From: Rhodanobacter denitrificans
GTDB taxonomy: Bacteria; Pseudomonadota; Gammaproteobacteria; Xanthomonadales; Rhodanobacteraceae
NCBI RefSeq assembly: GCF_000230695.2
Contig: NC_020541.1
Location: 3,162,001 to 3,226,000, forward strand
Direction of reading: 5' to 3'
Length of the DNA: 64,000 bases
The notes below the pieces were generated by a model, which saw only the letters and a program-made list of their open reading frames with translations, had not been told where the DNA came from and did not search any database. Of this stretch, positions 35,533 to 44,919 are shown piece by piece. The position numbers and the translations under genes are program-made. Every line of letters begins with the position of its first letter. Within the stretch, counting starts at the first letter, position 1.

Positions 35533-36435
35533 ATGAAGCTCTACTACTACATTGACAAGCATGGAAATTTTGGCGACGACCTGAACCCTTGGTTATGGTC
35601 AAAGTTGATGCCCGACATAATAGATGACGACGACTCCGAGATCTTTGTTGGAATAGGGACATTGCTAAACAACAACATTCCAGCAGGTCCCAACAAAATC
35701 GTATTCGGGTCCGGCGTAGGTTATGGCTCCGCCTTGCCGACAGTGGACGAAAAGTGGAAGTTTTACTGTGTTCGTGGCCCCCTAACCGCCGCAAGGCTCA
35801 GACTCCCTAACGAATATGCGATAACGGATCCAGCGGCGCTAGCTCCCACCGTGTTCCGCCCAAACGGTCCGAAACGAGCCGGCATCGCGTTCATCCCTCA
35901 TCACGTGAGCGCATGGAACCTGGACTGGGAACGCGTCTGTCGAGAGGTCGGCATACGCTATATCGACCCAAGAAAGGATGTCGACACCGTACTCGAGGAG
36001 ATCTCCAGGTCGTCGGCAATCATTGCAGAGGCCATGCACGGCGCCATTTTGGCGGACTCTTTCAGAATACCTTGGATGCCGGTCGTGCTGTATGACCATA
36101 TCCTCCAGCCAAAGTGGCACGACTGGGCTGGATCACTTGCTCTGAAATACTCCCCTGCCCAACTGAAGGGCGCGTGGGATCCCGATTACAATTACTCCAA
36201 ATCGGACAGGCTCAAGATCGTTGCCAAAAGATCCCTTTGCAAGGTCGGTCTTGGTTCCACGACTTGGACACCACCGCCTGCCAAGAGCACAAACAAAGAA
36301 ATCGAAAGTTTCATCATACAGTTCGAACGATTGACCAAAAACCCTTCGCTGACGCTGAGCAAGGACAGTATTTTCGACGAAGCCTCAAACCGCCTCATGG
36401 AGAAGCTGGAGCAGCTCAAAGCGGACTTCTCCTGA
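35533..36435 (+). CDS. Polysaccharide pyruvyl transferase family protein, 300 aa
   Basis: Starts MKLYYYIDKHGNFGDDLNPW, the typical N-terminus of this family with the NFGDDLN motif, followed by VFGSGVGYG, FYCVRGPLTAARL (the VRGPLT motif), TDPAALAP and AEAMHGAILADSF (the catalytic-site histidine motif). These enzymes transfer pyruvate from PEP as a ketal onto a sugar of a surface polysaccharide, adding negative charge. The ATG at 35533 is preceded by AGGAGTG. Isolated on the plus strand between minus-strand genes; low GC suggests transfer as part of a variable glycan cassette. Confidence 0.88.
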   Translation: MKLYYYIDKHGNFGDDLNPWLWSKLMPDIIDDDDSEIFVGIGTLLNNNIPAGPNKIVFGSGVGYGSALPTVDEKWKFYCVRGPLTAARLRLPNEYAITDPAALAPTVFRPNGPKRAGIAFIPHHVSAWNLDWERVCREVGIRYIDPRKDVDTVLEEISRSSAIIAEAMHGAILADSFRIPWMPVVLYDHILQPKWHDWAGSLALKYSPAQLKGAWDPDYNYSKSDRLKIVAKRSLCKVGLGSTTWTPPPAKSTNKEIESFIIQFERLTKNPSLTLSKDSIFDEASNRLMEKLEQLKADFS

Positions 36436-36489
36436 TTCTGCGCATGACGGGACTCCGCTCTCGATGCACCTGCGAGGTCGGACTCTTTC

Positions 36490-36525
36490 CCAAGGCAGCG
36501 ATCACGGAGGCGATCGCTGCCTTGG
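36490..36525. terminator. Inverted repeat between convergent genes
   Basis: CCAAGGCAGCGATC and its exact reverse complement around an 8-base loop, in the 114-base gap between the convergent stops of the pyruvyltransferase and glycosyltransferase genes. Probably a bidirectional terminator, though without a T run. Confidence 0.55.
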
Positions 36526-36549
36526 ACACGGCCCACTCAATGTCTTCAG

Positions 36550-37560
36550 CTAACCTTTTGGCGGGGAAATCATATAGCGTCCCATTGCTTTCAAAAAGCA
36601 TCCCACAGTTATACGACGTTCCGTCAAGAGGCGATGACCGAGAGCGATGGTGGACCGTGACCGCGTGCTGGATGCCGCGTACATCCACTGGGAAGCCAAT
36701 CTTCGCCGCGCGGTCTGCACGTCGCTAATTTCAGTTGGTGAGAGATTAAGACCATTCTCGCCAGCAACCAGTTTTTGCAATATCAGGTCCGAATACTTTA
36801 TGGCATTGATCGCGTTGGAAGTACTGGTCTTGTTCTCCGCATGCCGCTGCCATACACCCAATGATTTTTCAAAAAACCCAAGTTTTCCCTTCCTCTTGAT
36901 AAGTTGAAGGAAGAACAGACGATCTTCATTGAAAAGCAACGTCTCATCGAAGCCGCCAACAGCATCAATGCACGATTTGCGGCATGTGATGGTCATCGGA
37001 ATGACGCTACCCGCAATCATGTTGGAAAACAGGCCATCGCTCTCCAATTCGACAAAGCCCCCTCCCATGGTCTTTTTCGCCATTTTCCGAAACACGGGAT
37101 GATCCAGGTCGTGGGAGATGAACTTGCCATCCACGTCCACAATATCCCGATCACTGAAGCACGCCGCCCAATCGGGAAATCGAGCCAAACCCGAAACTGT
37201 GCGTTCCAGAAACGTCGGGTAGATCAGATCATCTGCGTCCAGGAAAGTAATCAATTCACCAGATGCTTTGCGGATCCCGTTGTTGCGCGCAGCCGAAGAC
37301 CCTCGGTTCGGCTGGCGCTCCAACATGAGCGCCAACTTCGAATGGCGTGCGAATTCCTCTACCTGAAGCGCCGTGCGATCCGTGGAACCGTCATCGACGA
37401 CAATTATTTCGTCCGGTTTGAGCGTCTGGCTCTCGATACTGGCCAGTGCACGGATTATGAACTTGTCCGCGTTGTAGGCAGGAATGACGACAGAGATACT
37501 CAGGCTCAAGGGCTTCTCTGGGCGACGTTGGCTTCGGCCAATGGCAGTATACGCATTCAT
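36550..37560 (-). CDS. Family 2 glycosyltransferase, 336 aa
   Basis: GT-A fold: ISVVIPAYNADKFIIRAL (about residues 23-40), IIVVDDGSTD, NRGSSAARNNGI, then the metal-binding FLDADD (about 103-108) and an acceptor region with ETLLFNEDRLFFLQL. Single-domain inverting transferase acting in the cytoplasm on a lipid-linked glycan. The start at 37560 begins the natural N-terminus; longer frames upstream are unlikely. Moderate GC, part of the variable gene group at 34-38 kb. Confidence 0.85.
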   Translation of the reverse strand: MNAYTAIGRSQRRPEKPLSLSISVVIPAYNADKFIIRALASIESQTLKPDEIIVVDDGSTDRTALQVEEFARHSKLALMLERQPNRGSSAARNNGIRKASGELITFLDADDLIYPTFLERTVSGLARFPDWAACFSDRDIVDVDGKFISHDLDHPVFRKMAKKTMGGGFVELESDGLFSNMIAGSVIPMTITCRKSCIDAVGGFDETLLFNEDRLFFLQLIKRKGKLGFFEKSLGVWQRHAENKTSTSNAINAIKYSDLILQKLVAGENGLNLSPTEISDVQTARRRLASQWMYAASSTRSRSTIALGHRLLTERRITVGCFLKAMGRYMISPPKG

Positions 37561-37664
37561 TCTGGCATGGGATCCCTGGCCCGCTCCGCGATGCGTATTT
37601 TCGTCGGTAGGCTGTGAAGGAATCACATACGGCACCATGCATGCAGCCAAGTCACTTCGTCAGC

Positions 37665-38636
37665 TCAGGAGACTTCCTCGAGCCGCCTCGCAAGCTCCCG
37701 CACCAACGGTCCAATCCGCCATCTCGCATAGTTCGCCGCCAGGCGTCCCTTCTGGCGATAGGCCCCCAGGTAGCACAGCGCGAAATACAACTGAGCCCAG
37801 TACACGGCCTGCGGGTCATTCCCATACCCATACCCGGCAAGGAACATTGACTCTCGCTGCAGGTAATGACGATTTGTCAGCAAGCTCCCAAACGTGCGGC
37901 AGACAAGCCAGAGATGGTTCAGGAACGGTGCAAGGTCATAGACTGCCGGTCCGATACTCTGCCAATGTATGTCGAGTCCAATGTATCGGGTGCCGTCGCA
38001 CAACATGTTTTGGGGCTTGAAATCGCCATGCTGGCGCACGCCGGCGAACTCCCTTGCGTCCATACGCAAGCCTGTTTGTTCCAGACATCGGTACGCGGTC
38101 CATGTTTCGCGATCACGGCGCAAGACCGCACCATAGGTGACCGCAAGGTAGTCGAGCTTGTCCGCCACACCCAGCATCTGCATCTGTACGTCCGGGTCGC
38201 CGCTCTGGTGCAGCTTGCGCAACCAGACCCCCGCAGCACGGCATGCCTCCCGCGCGTCAGGCTCCCCCAACGACCGCAGGTGTTGGGCCAAATTGTCGCC
38301 GCAGAAATGGCGCGTGACCATGATCCCGCGTCCCGCGGACTCCAGGTAACCCAGCGACAACAACGTCCCAAAGTGTTCGTCCTGAGGGAACACGCGCTGG
38401 AGTGTGCACAGGGTTTCGTACTCACGGCGTGACTCGGCACGGGCATCGCTGCGCAAGTCATCCCTTCGACTCACCTTGGCTACGATCTGCTCCTGGCAGC
38501 GCACGCATCGCAGCCGCTGGATACTGGAGTTTTGCCTCGGCAGGGGCCTCGTCACCGCGATCCAACTTCCCGACGCGCGACAACTGGTGCAGATGAACTG
38601 CGCGTTGAGTAACCCAGCGACGCCCAGCCCGGTCAC
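37665..38636 (-). CDS. Zinc-ribbon-headed phosphotransferase (APH-like fold), 323 aa
   Basis: Residues 15-50 carry two Cys-x-x-Cys pairs (CTSC and CVRC) spaced like a zinc ribbon. The rest is an aminoglycoside-phosphotransferase/choline-kinase-like fold with the catalytic loop RQHGDFKPQNML (about residues 210-221; Asp and Asn) and GLDIHW as the DFG-equivalent metal site. It probably phosphorylates a sugar, lipid or small alcohol in envelope synthesis. The GTG start at 38636 lies 3 bases after the stop of the flippase gene, so the two are translated together. A zinc ribbon on this fold is unusual to my knowledge. Confidence 0.75.
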   Translation of the reverse strand: MTGLGVAGLLNAQFICTSCRASGSWIAVTRPLPRQNSSIQRLRCVRCQEQIVAKVSRRDDLRSDARAESRREYETLCTLQRVFPQDEHFGTLLSLGYLESAGRGIMVTRHFCGDNLAQHLRSLGEPDAREACRAAGVWLRKLHQSGDPDVQMQMLGVADKLDYLAVTYGAVLRRDRETWTAYRCLEQTGLRMDAREFAGVRQHGDFKPQNMLCDGTRYIGLDIHWQSIGPAVYDLAPFLNHLWLVCRTFGSLLTNRHYLQRESMFLAGYGYGNDPQAVYWAQLYFALCYLGAYRQKGRLAANYARWRIGPLVRELARRLEEVS

Positions 38637-38639
38637 GGC

Positions 38640-40121
38640 CTAGCCTCGCAACAGACGGTAACGCGAGGAAATATGCGAGACGACACGCTTGAGCTCATCC
38701 AGCAAGGGGTGGCGTGCGACCACGAGGCCGAGCAACCACCCTGCACCACCTCCGACGACAGCCAGTTCAAACGCCAAAAGCACGTGTCGAGCCGCAAGGC
38801 CAGGCCAAAGAACCACCGCTGCCGGTACGGCACAGGCACCCAGCGTGACCACGACGCTCGGAACCAGTGCCTTGGCACATTTGCGAACGGCCAGCGCTTC
38901 ATAAATTCGCATTTTTCGGTAATAGAGCACCGTAGCAATGATATAGACGAGAACCTGTGAAGCCGCGACCGCAGCGACGCCATAGAAGGCCGCGCCGATG
39001 GTAATGCCGACCCTGACGGTTTGATATTGGAGCTCCACGCAGGTCACGGCCCTTACCCGTCCCAGCGCAACCAGGAACCGGTTGCACTGGAACATCAATG
39101 TTCCGATCAACGCAGCGAAACACAGCCACCGCATCAGCGGAATGGCCGCATCCCATTGCTCGCCGAACAAGATGTTGATGACTGGATAAGCAAGAATGAC
39201 GCTACACGAAAAAAACGGCCAACTGATCCCGGTTGTGTAAACCAGCGCCTTCAGGAACAGGTCCGGCGCGGTGGCGTGCTCCCGGTGCTCGCGTGCGAAC
39301 GCGGGAAAGGCGACCGCTCCGATCGCACCAAGGACGTTGGTGCGGTACATGTTGACCACGCCATATCCGCGCGAAAACAACCCCGCGTCCGTCATGCCCA
39401 GCATCTTGCCGATCACGAGGCTGGCGGATTGTTCTCCCAGTTGGCTGGCGACGTCGGAAATGGTGCGATTGGAGCCAAAGTGAAGGACACGTTTCCAATG
39501 CATGAAACTCAGTCCCTTCACGCGGTACTGCCAGCCCCAGAGCGTGCAACCGATGATCAGCGCCGAGATGCCAGCCACCGATGCCCACGCGATGCTCATG
39601 TACGTGAATCCCGCATACGCAAGCGCAACTGCGGTGCAACTACGGATGATGGATTCGCAGATGCGAATCTTGGCCAGCTTCCCGTACTCCAGTTCGCGGT
39701 TCAGCAATGCCATTGCCGTGGTGCCGAACGGGAGCAGAAAAAAAACGAAACCGAGTACCTTCAGCACCCGCGTCACGCCAGGATCCCCATAGAACGTCCC
39801 GATCACGCCGCTGGCCGCGACGATGATGCCGCCAAGGACCCATGCGATCATGAGGTTGATCGTGAACACCGTGCGCACCAGCGCCTCATCGAGGGCTGGT
39901 TCCTGGACCACGAATTCGCTGACCCCGAAGTCGCGCAGCATGTTGATCAGGGCCACGAGTCCCGCCGCGACCGAAAACACGCCGACTTCCGCCGGGGTCA
40001 ACAATCGGCTTATGATCACGACTGAACCAAAACTAAAAACGAGTCCGACGAGCCTCTGCACGAAAGACAGCGACAAGGCCTGTCGTACACTGGTCCTCTG
40101 TTTTTGCTCGTTATCAGGCAC
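38640..40121 (-). CDS. Polysaccharide flippase, Wzx/MOP family, 493 aa
   Basis: Twelve to fourteen hydrophobic segments along the whole length and the family's N-terminal pattern (LVGLVFSFGSVVIISRLLTPAEVGVFSV). These proteins flip undecaprenyl-linked oligosaccharides across the inner membrane. GTG start at 40121. Downstream end of the polysaccharide gene series and likely needed by it, since no other flippase is seen. Confidence 0.9.
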   Translation of the reverse strand: MPDNEQKQRTSVRQALSLSFVQRLVGLVFSFGSVVIISRLLTPAEVGVFSVAAGLVALINMLRDFGVSEFVVQEPALDEALVRTVFTINLMIAWVLGGIIVAASGVIGTFYGDPGVTRVLKVLGFVFFLLPFGTTAMALLNRELEYGKLAKIRICESIIRSCTAVALAYAGFTYMSIAWASVAGISALIIGCTLWGWQYRVKGLSFMHWKRVLHFGSNRTISDVASQLGEQSASLVIGKMLGMTDAGLFSRGYGVVNMYRTNVLGAIGAVAFPAFAREHREHATAPDLFLKALVYTTGISWPFFSCSVILAYPVINILFGEQWDAAIPLMRWLCFAALIGTLMFQCNRFLVALGRVRAVTCVELQYQTVRVGITIGAAFYGVAAVAASQVLVYIIATVLYYRKMRIYEALAVRKCAKALVPSVVVTLGACAVPAAVVLWPGLAARHVLLAFELAVVGGGAGWLLGLVVARHPLLDELKRVVSHISSRYRLLRG

Positions 40122-40310
40122 AGCGCATCGGCCTTACTGACCAGCAACGAAACCCTGCTGTGAAAACGTCCTGACCTTCCGGGCCGGCGGGACGACCGCG
40201 CAAGACTGCGGCCGGAGGTTGCCTGGCGGGAACAAGCCTGGGAGTTCTCATCATGATAAGTCCTGATTATCCCTTGGCTTCGGCCGCCGCGACTCAATTG
40301 TTCGCCAGTC

Positions 40311-40336
40311 CTGGATCACCCGCGCGGGTGATCCAG
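40311..40336. terminator. Perfect 26-bp palindrome
   Basis: CTGGATCACCCGC followed directly by its reverse complement; CGTTTTTC comes after on the plus strand. It lies in the 347-base gap between the methyltransferase and flippase genes, both minus-strand. It could be a terminator for plus-strand transcripts or a binding site. No gene seen in the rest of the gap (40122-40468). Confidence 0.5.
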
Positions 40337-40468
40337 CGTTTTTCAGTCAGGAAAATCAGGCGTTCCTGGCCGTCGTGCGAACCAAAATCGGTCTTCCTGG
40401 GGTTCCCAAATTCGATTAATGATTCGTGTTACTCATGCCGCCCGTCGATCACCCAAAGTTCAAAGGCA

Positions 40469-41113
40469 TCAGACTTTTTCTGCAACGATATACACGGCCT
40501 CGCTGATCAGCGGAAGTAGACGATGGCGCTCCACCTCACGCAGGCCGGACTTTTCCAACAGTAGCCTGATATCCCCGTTGCTTATCGGATAATTTGCGGG
40601 TGGCTGATGTCCCATTAGCCGTTTCAAGCGCCGCCGAAACCTTTGATAGCCCGAATCGAGGCTCTGGTTGATGACTACGATTGAACGACTCAACCTGGCG
40701 ACCGCAGTCAGGAACTCGATCTGTCCGTCGAGGGGAAAGTGCATCAATACGCGTGCGCACAAAGCACCGTCGCAGATTGGGCTGTTCGGCGGGTCTTTCT
40801 TCATATCCGCCACCTCGCAGGTGAAGGTCTCCGCATACGAAACCAGGCGTTGTCGCGCCACACTCAGCATGGCTTCGGAAATGTCGAAGCCGTGGACCCT
40901 GTATCCAGCCTCCAGCAGCGCCCCGGCAAGACGCCCGGTCCCGCATGGCGCGTCGGCGATCGTGCTGCCTTTGGATAGCCGGGAAAAACACTTGGCGACG
41001 GTCCGTTTTTCGAGGGAGTTGAATACCCGCCCTGGAATACTCGAGAACCGGCTTGCGTCGTAGTCGACGGCAACCGTTTGGCTCTTGTAATGCTCGTCAG
41101 GGTTCCAGTTCAT
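40469..41113 (-). CDS. Class I SAM-dependent methyltransferase, 214 aa
   Basis: Motif I ADAPCGTGRLAGALL (about residues 53-67), motif II VHGFDISEAML (Asp binds the adenosine ribose), and a post-I region CARVLMHFPLD. AAGGAGCAGGGA precedes the ATG at 41113. Could methylate a sugar nucleotide or a glycan end. Separated from the glycosyltransferase gene upstream by 109 bases. Confidence 0.82.
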   Translation of the reverse strand: MNWNPDEHYKSQTVAVDYDASRFSSIPGRVFNSLEKRTVAKCFSRLSKGSTIADAPCGTGRLAGALLEAGYRVHGFDISEAMLSVARQRLVSYAETFTCEVADMKKDPPNSPICDGALCARVLMHFPLDGQIEFLTAVARLSRSIVVINQSLDSGYQRFRRRLKRLMGHQPPANYPISNGDIRLLLEKSGLREVERHRLLPLISEAVYIVAEKV

Positions 41114-41222
41114 TCCCTGCTCCTTGATGCGGCTGTGGAATGGTAACGGATCCGACGCCCGCGAGGGGTCTGCAATATGTTCGCGAGCGGGCCCGCAAAC
41201 ACCATCCGGATCCGGGAAACGT

Positions 41223-42476
41223 TCAAGTGCAAACCTGATCGAGCAAGGAGGCCAGTTGTGCCGCCCCGGCGCGCCTTGAATACTGGGCGACCACGGCAGG
41301 CCGCTGGGACGGAGCGGTGCCCTTGGTCAATGCGTATAGGAATCGGCGCAGGCCCGTCGCAATAGCGTCGACGTCATCGGCCGCCACGAACTCCGCCCCA
41401 CCGGACTCTCGCAACAGGGCGGCGGTGTCGCCGTTTGGTCCGACCAGCGCGAAGATCGGCCGCCCGATCCGCAGGTACTCGTACACCTTGGCCGGTATCT
41501 GCAGGTCGAACCTGCTGCCCTGGAACAACAGCAATCCATCGGCCGCGACCTGCTCGAACAGTGCTTCGCGGTTGCCGACAGGTGGCGCCAAAGTCACCAT
41601 CTCTCCCAGTCCCAAACGCTGTATCTCCCGAGTGTAGGTTGCCTCCGAGCCACTCGCCCGCAGGACGACCTTGATCATCCCTGCAGTTACGCCGCCCGAG
41701 TCCCTGAGACGCGCGAGTGCAGCAAAGAACGGCAGAGGACTGCGGCCTTCTGGATACAACAGGCCGCTGTGCAGCAGTACCAACGGTCGCCCGGCTTGTG
41801 GAGGCGGGCGTCTGAGGTCGGCGAATGCCTCGTCGTCGTATCCATTGGCGATGACCGTCAAACGGCCGGCACGCCATGCCTCGGGGTAGCGCTCGGCACA
41901 CCACTGCATCGCTCCGGGCGTCGTGAACACCGAACGCGCCGCGCACGACAGGACGCGACGCTCCCAGCGGGCCTGCGACCTGACCGCCATCGGGTTCTTG
42001 CCCGCCGTTGAACTCGCAACCGGGTCGCGAAAATCCGCGATCCACGGGATGCCCGTCAAACGATGCAGGGTGTAGGCAACACAGTGGGAGGTCATGATGG
42101 GAAACGTCGACCAGATCGCCTGCGCATGATGGCGCCTGATCAGGCGCAGTCCGTTCCAGACAGCGGCGGGCCACCAACTCGACCACCTGTCGGGTAACGC
42201 GAAGATGGACGGATACCTGCCCATGACTGCCATATGGCGCTTGGCGTCCAGCGCAAAGGCACGGTACACATTGCACTCTTTGGGTATGGATCGAACACTG
42301 GCGGGATCGGTCAATTCGTACGCGCCCGGGGTTGCGGAAAGGACCACCGGGTCCCAGCCGCGCTCGGGCAGGTATTTCGTAAACGCCAAGAGCCGCAGGT
42401 GACCGCTGCTCAGTGCAGACGGCGGGAAATGGAAGCCGGTCATCAGTACACACTTGCCCACCACACGCCCCTCCAT
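41223..42476 (-). CDS. Family 4-type glycosyltransferase, 417 aa
   Basis: GT-B fold: N-terminal FHFPPSALSSGHLRLLAFTK, a linker with IPWIADFRDPVA and a C-terminal nucleotide-sugar domain with VLLHSGLLYPEGR and LQIPAKVYEYLRIGRPIFAL (the donor-site Glu). Start ATG at 42476 overlaps the TGA of the O-ligase gene, so it is co-translated within the exosortase polysaccharide operon. Acceptor and sugar not predictable. Confidence 0.85.
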   Translation of the reverse strand: MEGRVVGKCVLMTGFHFPPSALSSGHLRLLAFTKYLPERGWDPVVLSATPGAYELTDPASVRSIPKECNVYRAFALDAKRHMAVMGRYPSIFALPDRWSSWWPAAVWNGLRLIRRHHAQAIWSTFPIMTSHCVAYTLHRLTGIPWIADFRDPVASSTAGKNPMAVRSQARWERRVLSCAARSVFTTPGAMQWCAERYPEAWRAGRLTVIANGYDDEAFADLRRPPPQAGRPLVLLHSGLLYPEGRSPLPFFAALARLRDSGGVTAGMIKVVLRASGSEATYTREIQRLGLGEMVTLAPPVGNREALFEQVAADGLLLFQGSRFDLQIPAKVYEYLRIGRPIFALVGPNGDTAALLRESGGAEFVAADDVDAIATGLRRFLYALTKGTAPSQRPAVVAQYSRRAGAAQLASLLDQVCT

Positions 42477-43801
42477 CACGGCTTCCCGAACGAATGCTCG
42501 GCCTGCCCGCGTCCCAGCAGGTGCGGTTGCGTTGCAGCGGCCCCTGCTGACCCCGCATATGCGACGACTCCTTCCGGTAATAGACCCTTCAGCAACGCAC
42601 ACATCGCCATCAGCTGATAACTGAGGTCAAAGTAGCTCGATGTGGTGGCCAGACCTGCAGTCATGAACGCAAGCAGGCTTACCTGGAGCATTGAAGCAAG
42701 GTCGAACGCCCATTTTTCATTTGGTAAATGCCGGCTTTTGTGGCGAACGTATGCACAGCTTCGCCAACTGGCGACCAGCAACCCAACGAAGATGGCAAGT
42801 CCAGGAAAGCCCTGTTCGCCAAGCACTCGAAAATAAATACTGTGCACCGCCCGTTGGACAGCCTCCTCGGGTGCGTAGCGGTTCCACAGGGCCTCGCTTT
42901 CATAGACTTTGAAGCCACCCCCGGTCAACGGGCGGTGCAACGCAACATTGGTTGCAAACTCCCAAGACTGGACGCGTGACTGCACCGTATTCACATCCTC
43001 CACGTGATGGATCGTATCCATGCGCGCAGTCCACTGGGGAGGCATGAAGTGATAAGCGGTGAGCCCAATCGCCATGAGTGCGATCGCGAGCGTCAACCGT
43101 TTGCGGCTTTTCAGGAACAGGGCCGCGCTTACCACCATGAGCGCAATGAGCCCGCCACGCGAGTAGGTACCAAGTATCGCGGCGCCGGTAAGGAACATCG
43201 CCAGTCCCAATCCGATCCTCACCATTTTTCTTGAAGTCTGGAGCTGTAGGTAGCGCATCAGTGGCAGAACCATGCACAGCGCCTGGGCCAGGTCGTTGTT
43301 GTCCCCGATGAAGCTTCCGGCTGGGCCGAACACGCGATTGCCGCCGCCGCTGATGATCGTGAACAAGCCTCCTTTGAGGCCGTAATACCCCAGCGATATC
43401 ACAATCACCCATATCAACCAATGCATGCGCTCACGGCTATTGATCAGCATCAGGGTCACAAACACCATCACCATGATCTTGGCGAAGGTCTGCCAACTGA
43501 CCCAGGCCGCATCCGGCAGGACCGCAAAGAAGGTGGTCAATCCAGTCCATAGCAGAAACATCATCAGCAACACACTGACCGTCGACCTGGGGATTCGCTT
43601 GTTCTCCTTGCCAACCCCCAAGCTCAGAAGCGTGACGACGGCAATTAACATCACCCAAGGAAAGCCGTAGGCAAAGCCGAAGGTCAGCCGGTGCGGGTTC
43701 ATGTAGCCGAGCCACGACCACACCAGCAAGCCGATGTACGGGCGCATCGCGGCCAGGGGGATCAGCCCGAGCATGATCAACGCGAAGGCGATATCGCGCA
43801 T
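42476..43801 (-). CDS. Exosortase A-associated O-ligase/polymerase (Wzy-like), 441 aa
   Basis: Ten or so membrane segments and a large periplasmic loop near residues 270-340 (SRVQSWEFATNVALHRPLTGGGFKV...), the pattern of O-antigen ligases and Wzy polymerases. The N-terminus (LIMLGLIPLAAMRPYIGLLV, WLGYMNPHRLTFGFAY) matches the branch described as putative O-glycosylation ligase associated with exosortase A. It may polymerise the repeat units or attach glycan to PEP-CTERM proteins. Two bases downstream of the 371-aa protein gene and overlapping the next glycosyltransferase. Confidence 0.88.
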   Translation of the reverse strand: MRDIAFALIMLGLIPLAAMRPYIGLLVWSWLGYMNPHRLTFGFAYGFPWVMLIAVVTLLSLGVGKENKRIPRSTVSVLLMMFLLWTGLTTFFAVLPDAAWVSWQTFAKIMVMVFVTLMLINSRERMHWLIWVIVISLGYYGLKGGLFTIISGGGNRVFGPAGSFIGDNNDLAQALCMVLPLMRYLQLQTSRKMVRIGLGLAMFLTGAAILGTYSRGGLIALMVVSAALFLKSRKRLTLAIALMAIGLTAYHFMPPQWTARMDTIHHVEDVNTVQSRVQSWEFATNVALHRPLTGGGFKVYESEALWNRYAPEEAVQRAVHSIYFRVLGEQGFPGLAIFVGLLVASWRSCAYVRHKSRHLPNEKWAFDLASMLQVSLLAFMTAGLATTSSYFDLSYQLMAMCALLKGLLPEGVVAYAGSAGAAATQPHLLGRGQAEHSFGKP

Positions 43802-43803
43802 GG

Positions 43804-44919
43804 CTAGCCCACTTCCAGTTGCAGCATCAGCGCATCCATGCAGAACTTGGCCGCCCAGTTCGGATACCGATTCCTCATGTAGCCGCCTGAGCGCGGATGC
43901 GAGCCGGGTAGCGCGCCGCGCACGCCACCGTCAGCTGCGGCCAGGTTCTGGATCGACAGATTGAACCGGTTGGCGTCCTCGGCCGCCGGCAGCCAGGATC
44001 GCTCGCCGGTTTCCCTGGCCAGACGCTGCCAGATGATCGCCATCTGCGCATTGCCGGTCACACAGGTCCAGCGGCTCGCCGCCCGCCAGGCGGAATCCAG
44101 ACGCCCGGGCAAGGCCCCATCGCGGCGCTGGGTGCGCGCAACGGCTTGCGCAACGCGCGCCGCCGCATCCACAAAGGTATGGTTGGCGGCGATCAAGCCG
44201 ACCTCCAGCATGCCGCGTGTGGCATACGCGATGGTGTGCGTGAGCGGCCGCTCGTTGTCTTCCAGATCGTTGTTTTCCAGCCATCCGTTGGGATGCATCT
44301 GGGCAAGTGCCCACTGCACATTGCGCACGGCCGCATCGAGATAGCGCGGCTCCTGCAAGACCTGGCTGGCCCTGGCCAGCGCAAACGCCACGCGCGTGTT
44401 GTAGGTATTCACGCCGTGGGCGGCAAACGGCGAAGCGTGGCGACGCCATGCGCCATCAGGGTCCTGGGCGGCCACCAGCCAGTCGGCCGCACGCATCGCC
44501 GAGTCATGCAAGCGCGCATCTTGCGTCTGCTGCCACGCGGACAGCCAGCCGAACAACACCTGTCCCGTATTGAAGATGGTTGGCACAACCTGCGTTGCGT
44601 CCATCGTGCCCGCACGCACGCCCCCTTCAGGAAGCTGGATCGCGGTTTCCCACTCGGCCATGCGAATGGCGCGCTCCCGATACTCAGGTTGACCGGAAAA
44701 CTGCGCGTAGCGCAGGAAGGTTGGAATGATGTAACCGGTGGTTTCCGGATAGGCGCCAGCCCACTGCCGCTTCGTCGCATCGTAATAGGCGCTGACGCCG
44801 CCGCTGCCGGTGGCATCCTGGGCGCGCGCCAGCCATTCGGCGGCAGCCTGCAAGCCAGCCTGCGCATCGACGACAGGGCGCGTCCATGGTCTGGGCAAGA
44901 GTCTCGCGACCACGTTCAT
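43804..44919 (-). CDS. Alpha/alpha-toroid protein of the exosortase operon, 371 aa
   Basis: Soluble, all-helical protein with repeated AAEWLARAQ / AIRMAEWETAIQ / AADWLVAAQDPDGAW / NVQWALAQMHPNGWLENN units, the pattern of six-hairpin or terpenoid-cyclase-like toroids. It resembles carbohydrate-processing enzymes, but no catalytic residues can be assigned. No signal peptide. The ATG at 44919 overlaps the stop of the ATP-grasp gene (ATGA) and has GGGAGCGAG upstream; longer frames are not supported. Confidence 0.75.
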   Translation of the reverse strand: MNVVARLLPRPWTRPVVDAQAGLQAAAEWLARAQDATGSGGVSAYYDATKRQWAGAYPETTGYIIPTFLRYAQFSGQPEYRERAIRMAEWETAIQLPEGGVRAGTMDATQVVPTIFNTGQVLFGWLSAWQQTQDARLHDSAMRAADWLVAAQDPDGAWRRHASPFAAHGVNTYNTRVAFALARASQVLQEPRYLDAAVRNVQWALAQMHPNGWLENNDLEDNERPLTHTIAYATRGMLEVGLIAANHTFVDAAARVAQAVARTQRRDGALPGRLDSAWRAASRWTCVTGNAQMAIIWQRLARETGERSWLPAAEDANRFNLSIQNLAAADGGVRGALPGSHPRSGGYMRNRYPNWAAKFCMDALMLQLEVG

